A DNA stretch of 48,003 nt. Source: Clostridia bacterium. GTDB taxonomy: Bacteria; Bacillota; Clostridia; Christensenellales; Aristaeellaceae. The notes beneath the pieces were generated by a model. It had not been told where the DNA came from and did not search any database. It worked only from the letters and a program-made list of their open reading frames with translations. Both the position numbers and the translations under genes were made by a program. The DNA is taken from contig JAGBDE010000010.1 in the NCBI GenBank assembly GCA_017937655.1, forward strand, positions 1-48,003. Direction: 5' to 3'. This document shows positions 36,460 through 44,200 of the stretch, one piece after another; within the stretch, counting starts at the first letter, position 1; the number at the start of each line of letters is the position of its first letter.

Positions 36460-36714
36460 TTACTTTCTCAGACCCAGCTGAGCGATCAGGGTACGGTAGC
36501 CCTCGATGTCAGTCTTCTTGAGGTAATCCAGCAGGCCGCGACGCTTACCGACCATCAGCAGCAGACCACGACGGCTGTGGTGGTCCTTCTTGTTGAGCTT
36601 CAGGTGCTCATTGAGGTGGTTGATGCGGGCGGTCAGCAGAGCGATCTGCACTTCGGGGGAACCGGTGTCGCCTTCGTGACGAGCGTAGGTGTTGATGATT
36701 TCGGTCTTGGTCAT
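36460..36714 (-). CDS. rpsO: 30S ribosomal protein S15
   Basis: S15 (uS15) binds the three-way junction of 16S rRNA helices 20-22 early in 30S assembly. The 84-residue product shows [35 protein letters not shown] and the C-terminal [21 protein letters not shown]. It is a few residues shorter at the N-terminus than the usual 88-89. ATG at 36714 has AAGGAGG 9 bases upstream. A strong promoter and a structured leader precede it, consistent with S15 feedback control. Confidence 0.97.
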   Translation of the reverse strand: MTKTEIINTYARHEGDTGSPEVQIALLTARINHLNEHLKLNKKDHHSRRGLLLMVGKRRGLLDYLKKTDIEGYRTLIAQLGLRK

Positions 36715-36836
36715 TTGGGTTTGCCTCCTTAACATGGTAACGGCGATGCCGTTCCGTTGGTAATCGCCGTGAACATAGCCAGCCGTTGGCTTTCAGCAAG
36801 CTGCGCACACGGTTCATCCTGCGTGGTCACACGCGA
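36715..36836 (-). ncRNA. Candidate S15 autoregulatory leader
   Basis: The 120-base leader from the predicted start to rpsO contains a hairpin with a perfect 8-base stem (ACGGCGAT/ATCGCCGT, 36740-36747 and 36763-36770) whose base lies 9 bases from the AAGGAGG, and a second AGCC/GGCT hairpin upstream at about 36781-36791. S15 is known to repress its own mRNA in several bacteria through different leader folds. Binding here is inferred from position and structure. Confidence 0.55.
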
Positions 36837-36841
36837 AAATT

Positions 36842-36870
36842 ATTATACCACGCCCTTGCGGGTTTGTAAA
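36842..36870 (-). promoter_or_regulatory. Strong promoter for rpsO-pnp
   Basis: Minus strand: TTTACA, 17 bases, TATAAT with TGG before it (extended -10). It is near-consensus. Confidence 0.92.
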
Positions 36871-36926
36871 CGCTTATTTTGCAGTTTTTACAGGGTTTTG
36901 CCCTGATTTTTCAGCAAAATTGGCGC

Positions 36927-37271
36927 TTAGAGAACCTTCTCGGACATCTGCACGCCGCCCAGCACGTGGAAATGAAGGTGCTTGACGGTCTGGCAGGCAT
37001 GCTCGCCGCAGTTGTTGATGATGCGGTAGCCGCTTTCCTCAATGCCCAGTTCACGGGCCACCTTGCCGCAGGCGCGGATGCAGGCAGCCAGCTGGGCGTC
37101 GGTCAGGTCCTCATTGTGGGCGACGTCGGGGGTATGCTTCTTGGGCACCACGATCACATGCACAGGAGCCTGGGGCGCGATATCCCAGAAAGCGTAAGTG
37201 TTTTCGTCCTCGTAGACCTTCTTGGAGGGAATGTCTCCCGCCACGATCTTGCAAAACAGACAATCGTTCAT
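36927..37271 (-). CDS. hinT: HIT-family nucleotide hydrolase (HinT)
   Basis: A 114-residue histidine-triad protein, a purine nucleoside phosphoramidase in characterised members. The triad reads HLHFHVLGG near residue 97, the N-terminus DCLFCKIVAGDIPS carries the two zinc-type cysteines, and VIVVPKKHTPDV is the substrate-side strand. ATG at 37271 has AAAGGA 9 bases upstream. It is the last gene of the run that includes prmA, rsmE and mtaB, an order seen in many Clostridia. No clear terminator follows on this strand. Confidence 0.95.
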   Translation of the reverse strand: MNDCLFCKIVAGDIPSKKVYEDENTYAFWDIAPQAPVHVIVVPKKHTPDVAHNEDLTDAQLAACIRACGKVARELGIEESGYRIINNCGEHACQTVKHLHFHVLGGVQMSEKVL

Positions 37272-37291
37272 GTTCGTACTTCCTTTCAGAG

Positions 37292-38581
37292 TCAATCTAC
37301 CACAACGCCCGACATGCCTTCCTCCGTCAGGGCGCGAAGTTCCACAGTCACCAGCCGGCCGGTCTCTCCCCTGTCCATGACCACGTGGATGTATTCCGGG
37401 GTGTAGCCGGTCATGCCGCCGTCGGGGGCAGGATCCTCCACCAGCACGGACACCTTCCGGCCGATAAACCGCTGCCGGTAGTCGTCCGCCAGTTCATTGC
37501 CCACCTGGATAAGCCGGTTGACCCGCTGGCTTTTCACGTGCTCGGGCAGCTGACCGTCCATCTCGGCGGCGGGGGTGCCTTCCCGGGGGCTGAAGGGAAA
37601 AACATGCAGCCTGGAGAAGCCCACCTTGCGGCAAAAATCAATGGTTTCCTGAAATTCTTCCTCGGTTTCACCGGGGAAGCCCACGATCACGTCCGTGGTA
37701 AAGGCGGCGTCGGGCCAGGCGGCGCGGATGCGCTGCACAGCCTCCAAAAACTGGGTGGTGTTGTAACCACGCTTCATGCGGCGCAGCACCTGATCGCTTC
37801 CGCTTTGCAGCGCCAGATGGAACTGGGGACAAAGCTCCGGCATTTCCCTGGCAGCGGCCACAAAAGCTTCGTTGGCCACCCGGGGCTCCAGAGAACCCAG
37901 GCGGATGCGACTGACGCCCTCCACGTTGGCGGCCCGCATGGCGTCGGCCAAAGAGGGGCGGCCTTCCAGATCCCGGCCGTAGCTGGTCAGGTGGATGCCG
38001 GTGAGCACCAGCTCCTGAAAGCCAGCCATTGCAAGGGCCTCCGCTTCCCTGCGGATATCCTCCAGCGTCCGGGAGCGGATATTGCCCCGCACAGACGGGA
38101 TGATGCAGTAGGTGCAGCGGTTGTCGCAGCCCTCCTGGATCTTCATCACGGCCCGGGTGTGGCCCTCGTGAGCGTGGATGGTCAGGGTTTCATAGGGCAC
38201 GTTCTGGATGTCGCCCACGGCCACCTTCTGCACGTTTTCCCGGATGGCTTCTTCCAGCAGTTCAACCACTTGGCCCCGGTACTGGTTGCCCAGGATCAGC
38301 CGTGCGCCGGTGGGAAGTAGCTCCGCGCCCATGCGCTGGGCCAGGCATCCGCAGACGATCAGCTCTGCCTGGGGATTTCGGCGGCGGCAGCGGCGGATGA
38401 GCTGCATGCTCTTCTTGTCGCCGGAGCCGGTGACGGTGCAGGTGTTGACCACGTACACGTCCGCCGGAACATTCCCGGAAACAGCCGAATAGCCATGCTG
38501 TTCAAAAAGCTCCAGCATGGCCTGGGTATCATATTGATTCACCTTGCAGCCCAAGGTGGTGAAGGAAACCGTTTTCTGCAT
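37292..38581 (-). CDS. mtaB: tRNA t6A37 methylthiotransferase MtaB
   Basis: A radical-SAM methylthiotransferase of 429 residues that converts t6A to ms2t6A at position 37 of ANN-decoding tRNAs. The N-terminal UPF0004 domain has cysteines in LGCKVNQ, NTCTVTG and CGCLAQR for one cluster. The radical-SAM motif is GCDNRCTYCIIP near residue 150, and a TRAM RNA-binding domain occupies the last 65 residues. The start LGCKVNQYD is typical of MtaB rather than MiaB or RimO. It lies downstream of rsmE. Confidence 0.95.
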   Translation of the reverse strand: MQKTVSFTTLGCKVNQYDTQAMLELFEQHGYSAVSGNVPADVYVVNTCTVTGSGDKKSMQLIRRCRRRNPQAELIVCGCLAQRMGAELLPTGARLILGNQYRGQVVELLEEAIRENVQKVAVGDIQNVPYETLTIHAHEGHTRAVMKIQEGCDNRCTYCIIPSVRGNIRSRTLEDIRREAEALAMAGFQELVLTGIHLTSYGRDLEGRPSLADAMRAANVEGVSRIRLGSLEPRVANEAFVAAAREMPELCPQFHLALQSGSDQVLRRMKRGYNTTQFLEAVQRIRAAWPDAAFTTDVIVGFPGETEEEFQETIDFCRKVGFSRLHVFPFSPREGTPAAEMDGQLPEHVKSQRVNRLIQVGNELADDYRQRFIGRKVSVLVEDPAPDGGMTGYTPEYIHVVMDRGETGRLVTVELRALTEEGMSGVVVD

Positions 38582-38607
38582 GTGTTTGCTTCGTTCCTTT
38601 TGATCAA

Positions 38608-39360
38608 TTACATTTCATGGAGGGCCGTCCACAAAACCGACAGGGCGCACAGCCCGGCGGTCTCGGTGCGGAGGATGCGGGGCCCCAGGGTGACGCTTCG
38701 TGCGCCAAGCTCCGCCAGCTTCTGCTGCTCGCTCTCATCGATGCCGCCTTCCGGCCCGATGACGATCAGCACCTTGCCGGGAGTGCCGTTTTCCTGGCAG
38801 TATTCCCCTACCGCCTTGCTCAGGGGCAGAGCGTGCTCTTCCTCCCAGGCAACCAAAATCAGGTCGAACTGTTCCTCCTGGATGCGCTTCAGGGCGTCCT
38901 TCATGGTGGCGGTGGCGCTGACCTGCGGTACATGGGCCCGGCCGCTCTGTTTGGCAGCCTCCATGGCGATGCGCTGAAACCGCTCCCGCTTCCGGGCGTC
39001 CTTCATGCCCTTGTCCGCCCGGGCCACGCTGCGCAGCATTTCCACCGGCCAGATCTCCCAGGCGCCAAGCTCCGTGGCCTTCTGGACGATCATCTCCAGC
39101 TTGTCGGCCTTGGGCAGGCCCTGGAACAGCACTGCCTTGGCGGGGGCTTCCGGCGAGGGGCAAAGCTCCGTCACTTTGGCGGTAACCTGGGCAGAAACGT
39201 CGGTCAGCACGGCGTTGTAGCGGTTCAGGCCGTCCAACAGCTGGACTTCCTCCCCCGCTTTCAGCCGCAGCACCTTGGCGGCGTGGTCGCTCTCTTCCTG
39301 GCTGAGCACAATTTCCTGCCCGATGTTTTCCACGGGCAGATCCACAAAAAAGCGATGCAT
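38608..39360 (-). CDS. rsmE: 16S rRNA m3U1498 methyltransferase RsmE
   Basis: RsmE methylates U1498 at the decoding site of the 30S subunit. The 250-residue SPOUT protein has an N-terminal PUA-like domain (MHRFFV...HAAKVLRLKAGEEVQL). The C-terminal trefoil knot holds KADKLEMIVQKATELG, the SAM loops VIGPEGGIDESE, and LGPRILRTETA. Its start lies 3 bases after the prmA stop. The prmA-rsmE pair is conserved across Bacillota. Confidence 0.96.
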   Translation of the reverse strand: MHRFFVDLPVENIGQEIVLSQEESDHAAKVLRLKAGEEVQLLDGLNRYNAVLTDVSAQVTAKVTELCPSPEAPAKAVLFQGLPKADKLEMIVQKATELGAWEIWPVEMLRSVARADKGMKDARKRERFQRIAMEAAKQSGRAHVPQVSATATMKDALKRIQEEQFDLILVAWEEEHALPLSKAVGEYCQENGTPGKVLIVIGPEGGIDESEQQKLAELGARSVTLGPRILRTETAGLCALSVLWTALHEM

Positions 39361-39363
39361 GGT

Positions 39364-40314
39364 TTACTTAGCCTCGTTCTTCAAGCACAGGGCGACCCAT
39401 TCGCCCTTCTCGATGCGGTCATGCAGGGTGTAACCCGCTTCCAGAGCGGCGTCCATGACCTGCTGTTCCTTCTCCCGGATGATGCCGGAGCAGATGAGCA
39501 GACCGTCCTTTTCCAGGTGGCGGGTCATGGGGCCGGCCAGCATGCAGATGGCGTCAGCCACGATATTGGCCACAGCCAGGTCGCAGGGCATGGCTTCGCT
39601 CTTGCAAAGGTCGCCCACCACCACACGGATCTGTTCCTCCACGCCGTTCAGGGCCACGTTTTCCTTGGCCACCTTCACGGCGTCCGGGTCGATGTCAATG
39701 GCCAGGATATCCTTGGCGTTCAGCTTGGCGGCGGCGATGGCCAGAATGCCGCTGCCGGTGCCCACGTCCATCACCCGCATGCCGTCGGCCAGATAACGTT
39801 CCAGCAGCTGCATGCACATGTTGGTGGTTTCGTGGGTGCCGGTGCCGAAAGCCATGCCGGGATCCAGCTCAATGACCAGGTCGTCAGGCTGCACGGCGTA
39901 GTCCTCCCAGGTGGGCTTCACCACCAGGTGGCTGCCGATGCGGAAGGGCTTATAATACTTCTTCCACTCTTCGGCCCAGTCCTCGTCCTTCACGTTGTCC
40001 TGGTCAATTTTCAGGCTGCCCAGATCCACGCCCAAATCCATGGCGGCATACATCTGAAGCTGCTCCTTCAGCGCGGCCACGGTCTCGTCCACATCGGAAT
40101 CCTGCTCAAACCATCCCTTGACCACAACGTCCTCGGGCATGTTTTCCAGCAGCTTTTTATCGTACAGTTCCCAGTACACGCCGGGCTTGTCCGGATCGGG
40201 AACGTCATTGCGATCCTTGATCTCCGTGCCCAGAGCGCCCAGCTCCATCAGCACGCCGCTGACAAGATCCGCGCCCTCGGTGGTGGTATGTACGCTGATT
40301 TCACGCCATTGCAT
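39364..40314 (-). CDS. prmA: Ribosomal protein L11 methyltransferase
   Basis: PrmA trimethylates lysines and the N-terminus of ribosomal protein L11. The 316-residue product has an N-terminal L11-recognition domain (MQWREISVHTTTEGADLVSG) with an acidic insert near residues 85-105. The catalytic domain has MAFGTGTHETT, the SAM motif VMDVGTGSGILAIAAA and NIVADAI. ATG at 40314 has GGAGG 7-8 bases upstream. It starts 21 bases after the phosphodiester-glycosidase-like gene, with no terminator between, so the island promoter may drive it. Confidence 0.95.
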   Translation of the reverse strand: MQWREISVHTTTEGADLVSGVLMELGALGTEIKDRNDVPDPDKPGVYWELYDKKLLENMPEDVVVKGWFEQDSDVDETVAALKEQLQMYAAMDLGVDLGSLKIDQDNVKDEDWAEEWKKYYKPFRIGSHLVVKPTWEDYAVQPDDLVIELDPGMAFGTGTHETTNMCMQLLERYLADGMRVMDVGTGSGILAIAAAKLNAKDILAIDIDPDAVKVAKENVALNGVEEQIRVVVGDLCKSEAMPCDLAVANIVADAICMLAGPMTRHLEKDGLLICSGIIREKEQQVMDAALEAGYTLHDRIEKGEWVALCLKNEAK

Positions 40315-40335
40315 GTTTGTTCCTCCATTCGCGCA

Positions 40336-41226
40336 TCATTCGTCGGCGATGCTAGCAAAGTAAAGAATATCGCAGATAGACCGGGAGCTGCTGTTGGAAT
40401 TGAGGGTCTTATCCAAGTAAACCACATGGGCCGATCCACCGCCGTCCAGATTGTAGGCGATCTGCGCATCAGGGATGATCTCCTTGATGGCAACGGCAAA
40501 TTTCTTGAGATTGATTCCCACAGTGGAGTCGGTCTTACCGTCCGCCTGCACAATGGCATAGCTCAGCGGGCCCCGCTGCACGATAGCAACGCGCTGCTGC
40601 TTTTTGGTGGACTGATAGAATTTGGTTTCAGGTTCCAGCACAACGCCATCCTGAATCAGAATGGGTCCAAAGTTAAAGGAATTGACCACAAAGCGGCCTT
40701 CTTCCATATTGGCGATATACTGATTGATATCGTCCAAGGTAGGAAGGGTAAGAACGTGGAAATCGCCCATGTTGTCAATGAGCAGCACATCGTGCTCAGC
40801 ATCAGGACGCTCACGAAGCAGCTGACACTGGCGAACCAGGTAGCCAAAATCGTTATACTTGAAGAAATCGCCATTAACGCAGACGATGCTATTCACACTC
40901 TTTGCAATAATCTTTGTCTTCACATAGCGGTGGTCATCGTAGGTGCCATAGCTGGCGGCGGTGCGGATCTGGGAGGGATCCACAATGTCCACATATGCCA
41001 CGATGTACTTCAGGCCGTTATGACGAAATCTTTCCACCTTCACATGGATGGACTCATCCTTGTACTCCAGCTTATCCTCGCCCAACCGATTTTCCTTCTT
41101 CCAGGGATGGGTGGCGCCCACATCGCTGTCCAGGGGCAGGGGCGTAATGCTGGCGCTAGCGATGCTTGCAGAAAACAGCAGTATCACGCCAAGCAAAAGG
41201 GCAATCCAATGATTCAACTTTTTCAT
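40336..41226 (-). CDS. Secreted phosphodiester glycosidase-like (NAGPA domain) protein, copy 2
   Basis: A 296-residue protein with a signal peptide (residues 1-25, MKKLNHWIALLLGVILLFSA then ASA) and an NAGPA-type domain. This domain uncovers GlcNAc-1-phosphodiesters in animals and occurs in bacterial surface proteins. Visible motifs are VCVNGDFF near residue 107, FGPILIQDGVV, and the glycine-rich AYNLDGGGSAHVVY near 265. It begins 1 base after the stop of a paralogue with the same order of motifs. Substrate and activity are unknown. Last gene of the exported island, leading into prmA. Confidence 0.8.
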   Translation of the reverse strand: MKKLNHWIALLLGVILLFSASIASASITPLPLDSDVGATHPWKKENRLGEDKLEYKDESIHVKVERFRHNGLKYIVAYVDIVDPSQIRTAASYGTYDDHRYVKTKIIAKSVNSIVCVNGDFFKYNDFGYLVRQCQLLRERPDAEHDVLLIDNMGDFHVLTLPTLDDINQYIANMEEGRFVVNSFNFGPILIQDGVVLEPETKFYQSTKKQQRVAIVQRGPLSYAIVQADGKTDSTVGINLKKFAVAIKEIIPDAQIAYNLDGGGSAHVVYLDKTLNSNSSSRSICDILYFASIADE

Positions 41227-41227
41227 C

Positions 41228-42154
41228 TTACTTTTCCTCACCTTCGCTGGGGATTGCGGTGGCAAAATAGAGAATATCGCCCACGGAGCGCATTTTCAGC
41301 GCCTTCTGGCCATTCATTTTGGTGTAGTTCAGCAGCATGGTGGTGGAGGTGCCGCCGTCCAGGTTGTATGCGTTGATGCAGCCCAGGTCATACATCAGCT
41401 GAGCGATCTGCTGATGCGTGAATCCCACAGAGTTTTTCTCCATGGGGCCATCTGTGGCAACAAGAACATACTGCAACGGGCCAAGCTGACCAAACGCTGT
41501 GCGCTGCTTATATTTCGGCCTGCGGTCAATTTCGCACATTTCGCCATCAATCACAAGCGCAGGGCCAAAGCAAAAAGATGTTACAATCTCTTCATCAAGC
41601 GCGTCAACACCTTCACGGGTGAGAGGCGCAACAATGTGAAAGTCGCCGTTCACATCAATAAAGAGTCCATCGTATTCTTCATTCGGACGATCGCGCAAAA
41701 GCTCTCCTTTACGGTAAATAACACCGGCATTATGGTAGACAAACCAGTCAGCATTTGTGCAGAAAACCGCATTTACCCTACGAGCAATCTCGCTGACGCC
41801 AATGGTTGTCTGGGAAGGATATTTTCGTGCCTGTTCCGTACGGAGCTGACTGGGATGTGCAATTTGCACAAAAGCGACAGCCACAGGCGTATCATATACT
41901 CTAATTTTATGAACCTTTACATCCAAGGAATCATCATGATAAGAAAAACCATCCTCGGAAAAACAAGCAGGATTTCCAACATATTTCATGTCTTCCTTAA
42001 TAGGAAGCGGCTGAACATAGTCCGGAAATTCCACGGGAGTCATGGTAGGCAGCGGATAAGTGTCTTCCAGTTCCTCGCCAACGGCGGGCAGGGCCGGAAT
42101 CAACAGAACTGCCAGCATCACAAGGACAAGGCTCCGTTTCAGTAGTTTCTTCAT
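41228..42154 (-). CDS. Secreted phosphodiester glycosidase-like (NAGPA domain) protein, copy 1
   Basis: A 308-residue paralogue of the next gene. It has a signal peptide (about 1-26) and an NAGPA domain with CTNADWFVYHNAG in place of VNGDFF, FGPALVIDGEM, and YNLDGGTSTTMLL near residue 265. A Pro/Tyr-rich stretch (residues 30-55) follows the signal. The two copies share layout (HPSQLRT/DPSQIRT, LLRDRPNEEYD/LLRERPDAEHD, GDILYFA near the end) but are strongly diverged. The middle of the gene is visibly more AT-rich than the surrounding genes. ATG at 42154 has AAAGGA upstream. Confidence 0.8.
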   Translation of the reverse strand: MKKLLKRSLVLVMLAVLLIPALPAVGEELEDTYPLPTMTPVEFPDYVQPLPIKEDMKYVGNPACFSEDGFSYHDDSLDVKVHKIRVYDTPVAVAFVQIAHPSQLRTEQARKYPSQTTIGVSEIARRVNAVFCTNADWFVYHNAGVIYRKGELLRDRPNEEYDGLFIDVNGDFHIVAPLTREGVDALDEEIVTSFCFGPALVIDGEMCEIDRRPKYKQRTAFGQLGPLQYVLVATDGPMEKNSVGFTHQQIAQLMYDLGCINAYNLDGGTSTTMLLNYTKMNGQKALKMRSVGDILYFATAIPSEGEEK

Positions 42155-42191
42155 AAAATAGCATTTCCTTTCGTTTTCGTTACAAAGGAGG

Positions 42192-43166
42192 TTAAGCGGC
42201 CAGAGTTTCCTCTTTGGAGTAGCTCAGATGGCGGATGGCCAGCACGCATCCCAGGATGACGGCGCAGCAGGCGGTCATGACCAGGTAGCACTGGGCAGGG
42301 GTCTCCAAGAACTGCAGGAAGGGAATACGGCCCTCGGTGGCAAACTCCAGCAGCAGGCACAGGGCCACCATTACAAAGAACAGCACCATCCACAGGGTCT
42401 TGGCAAGATTGTGGCCGGTATTTTTGCCCCGCACCAGGTAGATGACCAGCACAGTCAGCAGCAACACGCCGCTGAACAGCTCGGAGCAACGCACGAAACC
42501 CCAGCGGAGGAAGTCGTCCCGGCGGAGGCTCTCGAAGATGATTTGTGCGCTGGCATACATGCCCAAGCCCAGCAGCGCCCGATCGCCCGCAGGCTGACGG
42601 CCCTTCATGCACAGGGTGATCACGAAAATCGGCAGCGCCCATACAGCTTCACCGGCAAACAGGGCCCAGTTCCAGCTCTCGTAGTAGGGATCATACGTAG
42701 CGAAGGGGAAACGGCAGAAGCCATTGATCTCCTCGATGTACTCGCCGTAGCCCTGGCCAAAATAGCCTTCCGCCAGGCGAACCGCCACGATGAACAGGAA
42801 ACCGGCGGGAGCAAAGCCATCGGCGATCTTGCCAAGCTTCACGCCGGAGGCCTTAGCAGCAATGATCAGCGCCAGGAACACGCCCAACATGCCGCCGTAG
42901 AGCATGTGCTTGCCAGCGGAGAAGTCGAAAAATGCAGCAATTCCCAGATCAGAAATCACAAAACTCAGTTGCATTAGGCAGTAAAACAGATGGGAAAACA
43001 GGCAACCAAGCACCGGAGAAAGCACGGCAGCCAGGACAATTCCCTTACCATTTACGCCTTCCTTGCGCATCAGCAGCGCAGCCAGGACCAGCGCCAGCGC
43101 CAGGCCGACTACCAGCGTAATGATCACTGCGGTCATATTGGGTTCACCGATGGAAAACTGAAACAT
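42192..43166 (-). CDS. Lgt-like multi-pass membrane protein
   Basis: A 324-residue protein with about seven or eight hydrophobic helices. Pattern and helix order resemble prolipoprotein diacylglyceryl transferase (Lgt): HMLYGGMLG, GFLFIVAVRLAEGYFGQGYGE where Lgt has its RxGNFxNGExxG signature, and FESLRRDDFLRWGF near the C-terminal third. The Arg and the last Gly of the signature remain, but the Asn and Glu positions differ (AEG, GQG), and it has additional C-terminal helices. It may be a paralogue with a changed substrate rather than the housekeeping Lgt. It sits inside the exported island. Confidence 0.6.
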   Translation of the reverse strand: MFQFSIGEPNMTAVIITLVVGLALALVLAALLMRKEGVNGKGIVLAAVLSPVLGCLFSHLFYCLMQLSFVISDLGIAAFFDFSAGKHMLYGGMLGVFLALIIAAKASGVKLGKIADGFAPAGFLFIVAVRLAEGYFGQGYGEYIEEINGFCRFPFATYDPYYESWNWALFAGEAVWALPIFVITLCMKGRQPAGDRALLGLGMYASAQIIFESLRRDDFLRWGFVRCSELFSGVLLLTVLVIYLVRGKNTGHNLAKTLWMVLFFVMVALCLLLEFATEGRIPFLQFLETPAQCYLVMTACCAVILGCVLAIRHLSYSKEETLAA

Positions 43167-43198
43167 TCAGATCATCCTTTCCGTATATTCTGATGGAT

Positions 43199-44200
43199 TT
43201 ACTCGGGTACGGTTTCGTCAAAAGTGATATATTCGTTGGAATGGAAAACATAGTAAAGCACTTCGTACCGCGGATGATTACGCCAACCGTATCCGGTGCT
43301 TCCGGTAGAATAAATGATCTCGGTATTGGGAAATGCATCCTCAATTTCCTTGCGGACTTCCTTGGTGATACCGTTTTCCCCGTACCAAAGCCGCTCAATG
43401 TTAGGGCAGGTTTTGAGGGGCGTCCAATCCTTGGCCTTGTTGTAGGTCAGGTTCAAATCCAGCAGGTTGGGGTTACCAGACAGGGGCGTCAAATCGCTGA
43501 TCCTGTTCATGAACAGTTCTGCGTATTCCAGGTGTTTCAGATTTGCCAACGGAGAAATATCCGTGATCTTGTTATCCGCCAGGATCAGGATGCGCAGCTC
43601 TGTCAGTTCGCCGATGAAACTGATGTCCTTAATGGCGTTGTGGCCCAAATCCAGGGCTTTCAGTTGGTAGCAGTAACGCAGATTCTCAAAATGCTCCGTC
43701 TTAAAACGGCGGCTGTCTTCTGTCTTCAGCGTGGTAAAGACCGAAGCGTCCGTGCGGACAAACCAGCGGCCCACGTGCAGCGTCCAGCCAAAACGAATGT
43801 CCGGATAGGATTCAAAGAGTTCCGCCATGTACTCATCGGGCAGCTCGTTGTCAAACATGTCCACCTTGGTGAGGGCGGGCAGGCAGGGCAGCTTTTGCCT
43901 GACCTCTTCCAGCTGTTCCGGGGTGAGTTCGCCCTCCAGAACCAGCTCCGTGGCATCGCTGGAAACGTCCACGCCGCAGACGTTCAGGGTGTAGCCAAAC
44001 TCCGCGTCGGGGTACTTCTCCAGCAGGGCAGTCAGCGTCTCCGGCGCAAGAATATCGCCGGTCAGTTCCACCTTTTCTCCGGGATGATCCGCCATCCATG
44101 CTTCCACATCGGCCGCGGTGTCAAAATCCGCCGACGCGGCAACAGGCAGAACCATCAGCAGCAAAGCAAGGCAAAGCTTAATCCAGAGGGATGTTTTCAA
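43199..44200 (-). CDS. Secreted leucine-rich-repeat protein
   Basis: A 333-residue exported protein with a signal peptide (KTSLWIKLCLALLLMVLPVA, cleavage after ASA). Residues 30-150 contain two weakly similar segments (LTALLEKYPDAEFGYTLNVCG; AELFESYPDIRFGWTLHVG). Residues 165-275 hold five leucine-rich repeats of the 22-residue SDS22/internalin type (LKALDLGHNAIKDISFIGEL, LRILILADNKITDISPLANL and so on). Such repeats bind proteins. The start is probably TTG at 44200, 8 bases after AGGCGG; GTG at 44209 is the alternative. Both overlap the end of the deacetylase gene. Confidence 0.85.
   Translation of the reverse strand: MKTSLWIKLCLALLLMVLPVAASADFDTAADVEAWMADHPGEKVELTGDILAPETLTALLEKYPDAEFGYTLNVCGVDVSSDATELVLEGELTPEQLEEVRQKLPCLPALTKVDMFDNELPDEYMAELFESYPDIRFGWTLHVGRWFVRTDASVFTTLKTEDSRRFKTEHFENLRYCYQLKALDLGHNAIKDISFIGELTELRILILADNKITDISPLANLKHLEYAELFMNRISDLTPLSGNPNLLDLNLTYNKAKDWTPLKTCPNIERLWYGENGITKEVRKEIEDAFPNTEIIYSTGSTGYGWRNHPRYEVLYYVFHSNEYITFDETVPE

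Noticed and set aside
36891-36911. CAGGG/CCCTG hairpin between hinT and rpsO as a hinT terminator
   Set aside because: The T-run is on the plus strand, opposite to hinT transcription, and the stem is only 5 bases.
38617-41376. Long plus-strand frame opposite rsmE, prmA and an NAGPA-like gene
   Set aside because: It mirrors three recognised minus-strand genes and has no Shine-Dalgarno or domain.
43199-44200. LRR region considered as a DNA repeat array
   Set aside because: The periodicity is at protein level (22-residue leucine-rich repeats) with diverged DNA.
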